Positions 39,528-51,200 of a stretch of DNA of 64,000 nucleotides are shown in pieces; within the stretch, counting starts at the first letter, position 1, and every line of letters begins with the position of its first letter. The notes under the pieces are model-generated. The model was not told where the DNA came from. It searched no databases and saw only the letters and a program-made list of their open reading frames with translations. A program made the position numbers and the translations under genes. The DNA comes from RPQJ01 sp963823535. GTDB taxonomy: Bacteria > Pseudomonadota > Gammaproteobacteria > Steroidobacterales > Steroidobacteraceae. Where the stretch lies: assembly GCA_963823535.1 (NCBI GenBank), contig CAWGLZ010000006.1, forward strand, positions 806,001-870,000, in the 5' to 3' direction.

Positions 39528-40124
39528 ATGCTCCTGACTCCGTTGCGGCTGCTCGTTTCCGCGCTACTGCTCCTGTCGCTGGCGGGGTGTGGTACCACGC
39601 GCACCTGCGAAGGCAACACGGAATACCTGCAGGCGGTCGAACGTCCGCCGCTGCGGCTGCCGCCGGAGATCACGCCGACGGAGCGCATCGCGCCACTGGC
39701 AATCCTGCCCGTCGATCCGAATCCGACCAGGCTCGATCCGGCCCCACCCTGCCTCGACCAGCCGCCGGCCTACTTCGCCCGCCGCGGTGCCGTGGCGGAT
39801 CCCGCCGAGGACGTCGTTCGAGCCTGGGCCGCCGGCTGGGCCGACCGTAAACCAGACGCCGTGCTGCAGGCCTACTCCCCGGCGTTCGAGGCCCGGGAAG
39901 GCGGTTCCGCCGAGTTCATGGAACAGCGGCGCGAGCAGGTGGAGAGTGGACGCGCTCCTGCGGCGGCCCTCGAGGACGTGACCGTGACCGCGGCCGGCGC
40001 CGATCGCCGCGTCGTCACCTTCGTGCAACGCTTCGGCGAGGGCGCGATCCGCAAGGAACTCACGCTGGCGCGGGAAGGATCCGCCTGGCGAATCGTGTCC
40101 GAACGGACGCTCGAAGTACTCTGA
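39528..40124 (+). CDS. Predicted lipoprotein with NTF2/SnoaL-like C-domain
   Basis: The 198-residue protein starts with a lipoprotein signal (LRLLVSALLLLSLAGCGT, lipobox LAGC). A proline-rich linker (PPLRLPPEITPTERIAPLAI) resembles the N-terminal part of BamC-type lipoproteins. A C-terminal domain of about 110 residues (VRAWAAGWADRKPDAVLQAY) resembles the NTF2/Cds6-like fold, often found on cell-wall proteins. Role unknown. It is followed by glgP after 42 bp. Confidence 0.75.
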   Translation: MLLTPLRLLVSALLLLSLAGCGTTRTCEGNTEYLQAVERPPLRLPPEITPTERIAPLAILPVDPNPTRLDPAPPCLDQPPAYFARRGAVADPAEDVVRAWAAGWADRKPDAVLQAYSPAFEAREGGSAEFMEQRREQVESGRAPAAALEDVTVTAAGADRRVVTFVQRFGEGAIRKELTLAREGSAWRIVSERTLEVL

Positions 40125-40166
40125 CGCCCCGCAAGCGGCCCCCCGTCGCGGCGCACAGGTAGACCC

Positions 40167-42634
<2,468 letters not shown>

Positions 42635-42635
<1 letters not shown>

Positions 42636-42681
42636 GGGACCTTCTCTCTTTATCTCCGCGCCGAAAAGGCGAATGTCCCCG
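42635..42681. repeat. REP/RAYT-like inverted repeat between glgP and glgB
   Basis: GGGGAC just after the glgP stop (42636-42641) is inverted as GTCCCC (42675-42680). Between them lie CTTCTCTCTTT and an inner CGCC-GAAAA-GGCG hairpin. Elements flanked by GGGGAC...GTCCCC with C/T-rich arms are known from RAYT-associated REP sequences in Proteobacteria. Only one copy was noticed in this window. Confidence 0.35.
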
Positions 42682-42706
42682 ATTTCGCTTTTGGTAGACT
42701 GCCCGA

Positions 42707-44929
42707 GTGGCCAGGCAACCCACTCTGTCCGCCGGGGAACTCGATGCGCTCGTCCATGCGCGTCATCCGGAGCCCCGGTCGCTGCTCGGCTACCACGAGT
42801 TCCCTCGCGAGGACGACCCGCCGGTCTGCATGGTGCGGGTGCTCGAGCCGGATGCCGAGAGCGTCGTTCTACTGTGGGAGGATGATGCGGAGCCGACCGA
42901 ACTGGGTCGCGTCGATCCCGCCGGGCTCTTCGAGGGACGGGTCCCGTTCCGGCGGCCGCTGAGCCCCTATCGCCTGTGCATCCGCTACCGTGACGGGAAC
43001 GAGGTCACGAAGCACGACGCGTACTACTTCGCGCCCCAGCTGTCGGACTTCGACCTGCACCTGTTCGGCGAGGGCAACCACTACAGCATCTACTACAAGC
43101 TCGGTGCGCATCCCTCCGTGCTGGACGGGCTTGCCGGCACGCGCTTCGCGGTCTGGGCCCCGAACGCGGAGCGCGTCAGCATCGTGGGTCCGTTCAACCT
43201 GTGGGATGGCCGCAAGCACGCCATGCAGATCCGCGGCGGCTCGGGCATCTGGGAACTCTTCATCCCGGACGTCGGCCCGGGGACCGCCTACAAGTACGAG
43301 ATCCGCACGCGCAGCGGGCGCACGGTGCTCAAGGCCGACCCCTACGGGTTCGCGATGCAGATACGGCCGGGTAATTGCTCGGTCGTGGCCACGCTCGACG
43401 GTCACGAGTGGCAGGACGGCGCGTGGATGCAGGCGCGTGTCGCCGGTGACCCCCTCAGGCGGCCCATCAGCATCTACGAGCTGCATCCCGGCTCCTGGCG
43501 CCGGGACTACGGCCGGACGCCGCCGTTCCTCAACTGGCGCGAGATCGCGGACGAGCTGATCCCGTACATGGTGGACATGGGGTACACGCACGTCGAGCTG
43601 ATGGGCGTCGCCGAGCATCCGTTCGACGGCTCCTGGGGTTACCAGGTCGTCGGCTACTACGCGCCCACGGCCCGCTTCGGCACGCCGCAGGACTTCATGC
43701 AGTTCGTGGATCGATGCCACCAGGCCGGCATCGGCGTCATCATCGACTGGGTGCCCGCGCACTTCCCGCGGGACGAGCACGGCCTCGCGGAGTTCGACGG
43801 CACGGCGCTCTACGAGCATGCCGACCCGCGCCTTGGTGATCACACGGACTGGGGCACGAAGATCTTCAACTACGGCCGTCACGAGGTGCGCAACTTCCTC
43901 GTGGCCAACGCGCTGTACTGGTTCGACCAGTACCATGTCGACGGGCTGCGCGTGGATGCCGTGGCCTCGATGCTGTACCTCGACTACAGCCGCAGGCAGG
44001 GCGAGTGGGTGCCGAACCGCTATGGCGGTCGCGAGAACCTCGACGCCATCGACTTCCTGCGCCAGCTCAACGCCGCGGTCGGCCAGTACCACCCGGGCGC
44101 CCTGATGTTTGCCGAGGAGTCCACGGCCTTCCCCGGGGTCACGCAGCCGGCGCACCTCGGCGGCCTCGGCTTCCACTTCAAATGGAACATGGGGTGGATG
44201 AACGACAGCCTGCGCTACGCCGCGCTCGATCCCGTCCACCGCCGCTACCACCACCAGCTCGTCACCTTCTCGTTCATGTACGCGTGGTCGGAAAAATTCG
44301 TGCTGCCGATCTCCCACGACGAGGTCGTGCACGGCAAGGGCTCGCTGCTCGACAAGATGCCGGGCGACGAGTGGCAGAAGCGCGCGAATTACCGCTGGTT
44401 CCGTGCCTACATGACGGCGCATCCGGGCAAGAAGCTGCTGTTCATGGGCAGCGAGTTCGGGCAGTGGCGGGAGTGGCGCGACGAGCATTCGATCGACTGG
44501 CACCTCCTCGAGGACCCCGCTCACCGCGGGCTGCAGTCGCTCAACCGCGAGCTCAACCGGCTCTATGCGAGTCTCGCCGCGCTGCACGCGGGCGACGCGG
44601 ATCCCGCAGGGTTCGCCTGGATCGACCTGCACAACGCCGATCAGAGCGTGTGGGCTTTCCTGCGCCGTGATCCGGCGGACGCCGGCGGCGCGCCGGTCGT
44701 CTGCGTGTTCAACGCGACGCCGGTGCCGCGCGACGATTACTGGATCGGCGTGCCGGAGCCCGGCACCTACCTCAAGATCCTGGACACCGACGCGCGCGAA
44801 TACGGCGGCTCGGGCTACTCGGTGTCCGAGCGGGTGACCGCGGACGAGCATCCGATCCAGGGTTTCCCGTTCAGGCTGCGACTTGCACTGCCGCCCCTCG
44901 GGGCCGTGTTCCTGCGACCGGACCGCTGA
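42707..44929 (+). CDS. glgB: 1,4-alpha-glucan branching enzyme
   Basis: The 740-residue protein has two N-terminal beta-sandwich domains (the second a CBM48: GTRFAVWAPNAERVSIVGPFN) and a GH13 catalytic domain. Catalytic residues are Asp417 (GLRVDAVASMLYLDY), Glu470 (MFAEESTAFPG) and Asp538 (PISHDEVVHGKGS). It makes alpha-1,6 branches in glycogen. The start is a GTG at 42707 with no strong ribosome-binding site. The aldo/keto reductase gene follows after 11 bp. Confidence 0.97.
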   Translation: MARQPTLSAGELDALVHARHPEPRSLLGYHEFPREDDPPVCMVRVLEPDAESVVLLWEDDAEPTELGRVDPAGLFEGRVPFRRPLSPYRLCIRYRDGNEVTKHDAYYFAPQLSDFDLHLFGEGNHYSIYYKLGAHPSVLDGLAGTRFAVWAPNAERVSIVGPFNLWDGRKHAMQIRGGSGIWELFIPDVGPGTAYKYEIRTRSGRTVLKADPYGFAMQIRPGNCSVVATLDGHEWQDGAWMQARVAGDPLRRPISIYELHPGSWRRDYGRTPPFLNWREIADELIPYMVDMGYTHVELMGVAEHPFDGSWGYQVVGYYAPTARFGTPQDFMQFVDRCHQAGIGVIIDWVPAHFPRDEHGLAEFDGTALYEHADPRLGDHTDWGTKIFNYGRHEVRNFLVANALYWFDQYHVDGLRVDAVASMLYLDYSRRQGEWVPNRYGGRENLDAIDFLRQLNAAVGQYHPGALMFAEESTAFPGVTQPAHLGGLGFHFKWNMGWMNDSLRYAALDPVHRRYHHQLVTFSFMYAWSEKFVLPISHDEVVHGKGSLLDKMPGDEWQKRANYRWFRAYMTAHPGKKLLFMGSEFGQWREWRDEHSIDWHLLEDPAHRGLQSLNRELNRLYASLAALHAGDADPAGFAWIDLHNADQSVWAFLRRDPADAGGAPVVCVFNATPVPRDDYWIGVPEPGTYLKILDTDAREYGGSGYSVSERVTADEHPIQGFPFRLRLALPPLGAVFLRPDR

Positions 44930-44940
44930 CGGGCGCGCGC

Positions 44941-45825
44941 ATGCAGCGACGGCCGTTCGGTTCCACCGGCCTGCAGGTGCCCGTGCTTGGCTTCGGAGCC
45001 ATGCAGGCGGGTGACCCGGGACTCGCGGACGAGGACGCGGCGCGCCTCCTGAACCACGCGCTCGACCTCGGACTCACGCTGATCGACACGGCGCGCGCCT
45101 ACGGGCTCTCGGAGGAACGCATCGGGCGCCACCTCGCCCGCCGCCGCGACGAGTTCGTGCTGTCTACCAAGGTCGGATACGGGATCGACGGCATCCCGGA
45201 CTGGACGCACGACTGCGTCGTCGCGGGCGTGGACGCCGCCCGCGACCGCCTGCGCACCGACGTCATCGACATCGTCCACCTGCATTCCTGCGGCGTCGAG
45301 GTCCTCGAGGCCGGGGGCGTCGTGGACGCGCTCGAGCGGTGTGCCGCCGCGGGCAAGCTGCGCGCCGTCGCCTATTCCGGTGACGCGGCGGCGCTGCGTT
45401 ACGCGATCGGGTGCGGAGCGTTCGGCGGCGTGCAGGCCTCCATGAACCTGTGCGACCAGCAGGCGCGGCGGCCGCTTGCCGAGGCACGGGCCTGCGGGCT
45501 TGGGACGATCGCCAAGCGACCGCTGGCGGGCCGTCCCTGGCAACCGGCCGCGTCGCCCGTGGACCCGGTGCACGCCGAATACAGTCGGCGATTCGCGGCC
45601 CTGCGCGCCGAGCCCGGCATCGAAGCCGACGACTGGGACGACGTCTCGTTGCGCCTGGTCGCCTACGAGCCAGGCGTAGATTGCGTTATCGTCGGCGGGA
45701 CCCGCATGGTTAACCTCGAGCGGAATCTCGCGGCCGTCGCGGCCGGCCCCCTGGACGCATCGCTCCTGGCGGCGATCCGTGGCGCGTTCGACCGGGTCGG
45801 CACGCACTGGCAGGGGCAGGTCTGA
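44941..45825 (+). CDS. Aldo/keto reductase family protein
   Basis: The 294-residue TIM-barrel protein has GSTGLQVPVLGFGAMQAG, the catalytic-region Asp-Thr-Ala and Tyr (LIDTARAYGLSEERIG), Lys in LSTKVGYG, and a cofactor-end motif (IVGGTRMVNLERNLAA). It should reduce a carbonyl compound with NADPH; the substrate is unknown. It is embedded between glgB and glgX, with a 1-bp TGATG overlap into glgX, so it is co-translated with glycogen enzymes. Confidence 0.88.
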   Translation: MQRRPFGSTGLQVPVLGFGAMQAGDPGLADEDAARLLNHALDLGLTLIDTARAYGLSEERIGRHLARRRDEFVLSTKVGYGIDGIPDWTHDCVVAGVDAARDRLRTDVIDIVHLHSCGVEVLEAGGVVDALERCAAAGKLRAVAYSGDAAALRYAIGCGAFGGVQASMNLCDQQARRPLAEARACGLGTIAKRPLAGRPWQPAASPVDPVHAEYSRRFAALRAEPGIEADDWDDVSLRLVAYEPGVDCVIVGGTRMVNLERNLAAVAAGPLDASLLAAIRGAFDRVGTHWQGQV

Positions 45826-47957
45826 TGAACGACGCCGTGAATCCGATCGAGGCTGCAACGGGGCCATTCCTGGAGCCGGGTTCGCCGCAGCCGCTGGGGG
45901 CCAACCTGACCTCGCGCGGCGTGAACTTCGCCGTCTTCTCGGCGCACGCACACTCGGTCGAACTCTGTCTCTTCGACGCCCACGGGCACGAGACCGCGCG
46001 GCTGCCGCTGCCGTCGCGGACGGGGGACATCTGGCACGGCCTGCTGCCCGGCGCCTTCGGCGGGCCGGGGACGCTGTACGGCTACCGGGTGGACGGACCG
46101 TACCAGCCTGCGGACGGTCATCGGTTCAATCCGTCGAAGCTCCTCGTGGATCCCTGCGCGATGGCGCTGGAGGGCGATCTGACCTGGCATCCCGCGGTCC
46201 GTGGCGCGGAGACGGGCGACGACTGGATTCCGGACGAGACCGACAGCGCGCCCTACGTCCCACGATGTCGCGTCGTGGACCCGGCCTTCGACTGGGGCGG
46301 CGTTCGGGCGCCGAGCGTGCCGTGGCGCGACACCGTCATCTATGAACTGCACGTCAAGGGGTTCACGCAGCGGCATCCCGGCGTGCCTGACCACCTGCGG
46401 GGCAAGTACCTCGGCCTGGCGCACCCCACGGTGATCGACTACCTGCGCAGGCTCGGCGTCACCACGGTGGAACTGATGCCGGTGCAGTCGTTCGTCACCG
46501 AGCAGTTCCTCGTCGAGAAAGGACTCACGAACTACTGGGGTTACAACCCGCTCGCGTGGTTCGCGCCCGACGCGCGCTACGCGATTGCGGATGCCGTGGT
46601 CGAGTTCAAGACCATGGTGCGGGCCCTGCACGACGCGGGGATCGAGGTCGTGCTCGACGTCGTGTTCAACCACACGGCGGAGGGCAACGAGAACGGGCCC
46701 ACCCTGAGCCTGCGCGGATTCGACAACCTGACGTACTACCGCCTCGTCCACCAGAACCGTGCCCAGTACAAGAACTTCACGGGTTGCGGCAACACGGTCA
46801 GCTTCGACGATGCCGCGGTGCGCGGACTGGTGCTCGATTGCCTCCGCTACTGGAAGGACGAGATGAGGGTGGACGGCTTCCGGTTCGACCTGGCACCCGT
46901 CGTGGGCCGCGATCCGGGCGGCTTCAACCACAACGCGCCATTCTTTGCGGCACTGCGCTCGGACCCGGTGCTCGCTTACGTCAAGCTCATCGCCGAGCCC
47001 TGGGACGTGGGGCCCGGTGGCTACCAGCTCGGTCATTTCCCGGCCGGCTGGTCGGAGTGGAACGATCGCTATCGCGACAGCATGCGCGCCTTCTGGCGCG
47101 GCGATCGCGGACTGGTGGGAGCCTTCGCCGAGCGCTTTGCCGGCTCGAGCGACCTGTTCCGCCAGCACGGGCGCAAGCCCACCGCCAGCATCAACCTGAT
47201 CACCGCCCACGACGGCTTCACGCTGCGCGACCTCGTTTCGTACAACGATCGCCACAACGAGGCCAACCTCGAGAACGGCGGCGACGGCCATTCGCACAAC
47301 CTGAGCTGGAACTGCGGCGTGGAGGGTCCTACCGACGATCCGGCGGTGCTGGAACTGCGCTCGCGGCAGGTGCGCAACCTGCTGGCGACCCTCTTCCTGT
47401 CGCAGGGCGTCCCCATGCTGCTGGCCGGCGACGAACTCGGGCACTCGCAGTCAGGCAACAATAATTCCTATTGCCAGGACAACGAGCTGTCGTGGATCGA
47501 CTGGAGCCTGCTCGAGCGCAACGAGGGCCTGGTGGACTTCGTCCGTCGGCTGACCGACCTGCGCCGGTCACGGCTGTGGCTGCGGCGGGATACGTTCCTC
47601 AAGGGAACGCGGCGCACGGCGGGGACCCGCGACATTGCCTGGCTGCACCCGTCGGGCCGGGAGATGTCCGAGAGCGACTGGAGCGACGGCACGCTGCGAT
47701 GTCTCGCGCTGCAGATGACCGGTACGCCGTATTCCCGGGCCGCGACGGAAGGTGACCTGCTTGCGGTCTTCAATGCAGACGAGTCCGAGGTGGATCTGCT
47801 GCTGCCCAAGGCTGCCAACGGCGTCGCCTGGCGCGTGCTCATCGATACCGCGGGCCCGGACGAGCCGTCCGACGAGCGTGTTTTGCGCTGCAAAGAGATT
47901 CTGCGACTCGCACCACGCTGCACCATTCTGCTCGAATCGCTCGACGCCCCGGGCTGA
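45825..47957 (+). CDS. glgX: Glycogen debranching protein GlgX
   Basis: The 710-residue protein has an N-terminal CBM48-like domain (PLGANLTSRGVNFAVFSAHA) and a GH13 subfamily 11 catalytic domain. The nucleophile is in DGFRFDLAPVVGRD, the acid/base in LIAEPWDVGPGGYQ, and the third acid in TAHDGFTLRDLVSY. The GNNNSYCQDNELSW stretch is typical of GlgX. It removes short branches left by phosphorylase. The start ATG at 45825 overlaps the preceding TGA. Confidence 0.95.
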   Translation: MNDAVNPIEAATGPFLEPGSPQPLGANLTSRGVNFAVFSAHAHSVELCLFDAHGHETARLPLPSRTGDIWHGLLPGAFGGPGTLYGYRVDGPYQPADGHRFNPSKLLVDPCAMALEGDLTWHPAVRGAETGDDWIPDETDSAPYVPRCRVVDPAFDWGGVRAPSVPWRDTVIYELHVKGFTQRHPGVPDHLRGKYLGLAHPTVIDYLRRLGVTTVELMPVQSFVTEQFLVEKGLTNYWGYNPLAWFAPDARYAIADAVVEFKTMVRALHDAGIEVVLDVVFNHTAEGNENGPTLSLRGFDNLTYYRLVHQNRAQYKNFTGCGNTVSFDDAAVRGLVLDCLRYWKDEMRVDGFRFDLAPVVGRDPGGFNHNAPFFAALRSDPVLAYVKLIAEPWDVGPGGYQLGHFPAGWSEWNDRYRDSMRAFWRGDRGLVGAFAERFAGSSDLFRQHGRKPTASINLITAHDGFTLRDLVSYNDRHNEANLENGGDGHSHNLSWNCGVEGPTDDPAVLELRSRQVRNLLATLFLSQGVPMLLAGDELGHSQSGNNNSYCQDNELSWIDWSLLERNEGLVDFVRRLTDLRRSRLWLRRDTFLKGTRRTAGTRDIAWLHPSGREMSESDWSDGTLRCLALQMTGTPYSRAATEGDLLAVFNADESEVDLLLPKAANGVAWRVLIDTAGPDEPSDERVLRCKEILRLAPRCTILLESLDAPG

Positions 47958-48264
47958 GACGAGAGGCGCCGCGGCCGGTGCTGCAATGCACCGCCCGTGG
48001 ACAGCGGCTATACAAGATTTTCCGGTCTTGCCTCAGGCACGCCTTTAGTGGCATCGTCAGCCCTGACCCGCACCCGCCTCACATCAGAACGGCGTCGGGT
48101 TGCGCTGCACCGTCCGAGCTCACAGGGGAGTGCTCTCGTTTGGACGTGACTGTTCTCGATCCTCGGAGCGACGCGTCCGCCGCGTCGCTGCTGGCCGATT
48201 CAGGCTGGCACGCCGCTACCCCGCCCGGCGAATCGCATTCGGCCGCATGACCAGGAGTGTGTCC
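47958..48264. promoter_or_regulatory. Intergenic region upstream of pullulanase
   Basis: No gene is supported in these 307 bp. GGTGC (47977-47981) and GCACC (47988-47992) form an inverted repeat, and TATACA at 48009-48014 is a -10-like box without a clear -35. An AGGAG ribosome-binding site lies at 48253-48257. A transcription start 17-25 bp downstream of the dyad is possible, so the dyad could be an operator; this is weak. Confidence 0.35.
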
Positions 48265-51200
48265 ATGTCGCGCTCTTTCCGTGACCTGTTGAAACTTTCC
48301 GTCCCCACCCTCCTTTCCGCCGCGTTGCTCTCCGGCTGCGGCGGTGGCAGCAGCGGATCGGCCGATCTCGATCAGGGTGGCTCGATCACCTCGCCGCCAC
48401 CACCCGTTACGGTGACGGAATCGTTCAATTTCAAGGCGACCGCGGACTACTTCGTCGTCGGCAGTCCGCCGATCCACGCGCGCTTCTCCGGTGGGCAGGC
48501 CCTCGGCAATGGCGCCTGGATCATCCCGTCGGGCCAGACTGGCGTGGTGGACTTCGGCACGCCGGCCGATGCGGTCAAGTTCTCGAGTCAGGACAATTAC
48601 ACCGCGGCCGCCCCGGCCGCCGCGGCGGCGGCGCAGAAGACCACGCTGCTTCCGCGCGCGTCGAGCAAAGTCGACGCACCGTTCGATACATCCATGTTCG
48701 TGCGCGGCTCGGTGCAGGGAGACTGGGCCGCTCTGCCCGAAAACCAGCTCCAGGAGGTATCGGACAACGTCCTCGAGGTGACGATTGCCCTCGAGCCCGG
48801 CGACTACGAGTTCAAGGTGGCAGATCCGGGCTGGACCGGAATCACGAACTGCGGTGCGGACACCGATCCCACGCCGGTCGTCGTCGGAGTTCCGTTCACG
48901 ATGCAGTGCGATGCCTTGTCGCAGAACCTGCTGCTGACGATCGCGGCAGCAGGCGACTACAAGTTCACCTTCGACGCCACGGGCGACGACAAGACCGCGC
49001 CGAAGATCACGGTGGCAAAGGACGAGGGGGACAACGGAGGCGGCGGGCCTGGGCCCGAGCCTGAGGAAAGCACCGAGATCCGCATCTACGCCGTGGATGT
49101 GCTGACGGCGGGTGCACAGCCGAGCCTCCTCAAGACGATAGCCGGCGTCGGCCGGCTCGACGTCGACGAACTGCGCCAGGGTGGTGCCACTCGCATCACG
49201 CGCATCGAGATCGAGAACCTCGGGACGGCCGGTGACGTCGGCATCGAGGACTTCGCCTGGACGGCCAATCCGCGCTTTGCGCCGTCGGCGCAGTCGGCCG
49301 ACATCTTCTATTCGCGCCCGACGGGCAGCCTGGCGGGCACCAAGATCGTCGTCGGCGGCACGTCGTACGACTGCGTGCCGACGACCGACAACGCCTTTGG
49401 CTGCGTCGCGCGCGGCGTGTCGGTCACGCCGTTCGCTAACGCCAGCATGACCGTCACCAATGCCGACGGCAGTTCCGAGACGATCACTTTCAACGGCGGC
49501 AGCGGAACGGAGGACATCTATGCGTTCTCCGGCAGCCCGGTCGCCCGCATCGGCACGCCCGGCGAAGAAGGCAAGGCGCTCGCGGCCCTGCCGCGCAACG
49601 AGAACGAGGTCATCCTCTTCTACAAGCGTGCCGACGACAACTACACCGGCTGGGGACTGCACCTGTTCCCGCTCGATCCGGCGGGCGATGCCTGGACGGC
49701 CTTCCCGACGCCGGGCGAGTTTCCGTACGAGGGGATCGATCCGCAGTACGGTGCGTACTTCCGCATCGCCCTCCCGGGCAGCGAAAGCCCCCGCTACAGC
49801 AACAGCCCCGACCCGATCACCACGTTCCCGACGGCGCTGGGCTTGATCATCCACAAGGGCGACAGCAAGGATCCGGGTCCCGACCAGGTGATCCGCATCG
49901 CCGAGAGTGGCAACGTCGTGTTCGTCGTTTCGGGCGTGAACGACGTGAGCACGGTGCCCCCGGGTACCGGTACCACGCTGCGCATCTCCGGGTCGGCAGC
50001 CCACTGGGTCGACGGTGACTCGTTGCTCTGGTCGCCGTCGACTGACGTGACCCGCGTCGAGTTGCTGTTCTCGCCGGACGCGTCGATCAACGCGGGCCTG
50101 CAGGGCATCACCGGCACGTACGAGACCATCGTTCTCAACCCGGGGACCAATCCCGAGCCCGCGTTCAACGCGCAGCTGCATTCGCTCAAGGCCTGGGACC
50201 TGCCGGCGACCGCGACCGCCCGGGGCAAGGATCTCGCCCGCGGCCAGCTGGTGGCCATCGGCCGCAACGCTAACAACGAGGCCGTGGCGGGCACACTGGT
50301 CCAGTTCCCGGGGGCGCTCGACGCCCTCTACGCCGCGGAGGCCTATGGCAAGGCGCTCGGCGCAAGCTATACGTCCGGCGTGCCGTCGCTTGCCGTGTGG
50401 GCTCCGACCGCGCTCAAGGACCCGGGCGTGAGCGTCAATGTCTACGACGCCGCCGGTGCGAAGATCGAGACCAAGCCCATGACGCTCGACGAGGCGTCGG
50501 GTGTGTGGAGCGTCGCAGGCACGGCGGACTGGGACCGCAAGTTCTACACCATCTCGCTCCGTGTCTATTCGTACGCGACGAATTCCATCGTCACGAACGA
50601 GGTCACCGACCCGTACTCGGTCAGCCTGTCGACCGACAGTGTGCGCAGCCAGTTCGTGAACCTCGACGACGCGGACCTCAAGCCCGCGGGCTGGGACTCG
50701 CTCACCGCGCCGCCGCTCGCCGCCCCGGAGGACGCCGTCCTCTACGAACTTCACGTGCGTGACTTCAGCATCGCCGACTCCTCCGTGCCTGCCGGCGACC
50801 GCGGCAAGTTCACCGCCTTCGATATCCCCGGCACCGCGGGACGCCAGCACCTGCAGTCGCTTGCGAGCCGCGGGCTGACGCACGTGCATATCCTCCCCGC
50901 GTTCGATTTCGCGACGGTGAAAGAGAACCGGGCGGACCGCGTCGAGCTCGAGGACCCCGTCGAGAAACTCTGCGAGAAGAACGCCGCGGCCGCGAGCCTC
51001 TGCACCAGCGATGCGGGCAAGACCATCCGGCAGGCGATACAGGACGCAGTCGCTGCCAACCAGCTCGACCGCCCGGCACAGATCACCGATTGGATGCGCG
51101 ACCTCGACGGCTTCAATTGGGGCTACGACCCGTTGCACTTCGGCGCACCCGAGGGCAGCTACGCGACCGACCCGAACGGTGCAGCGCGTGTCCTCGAGTT

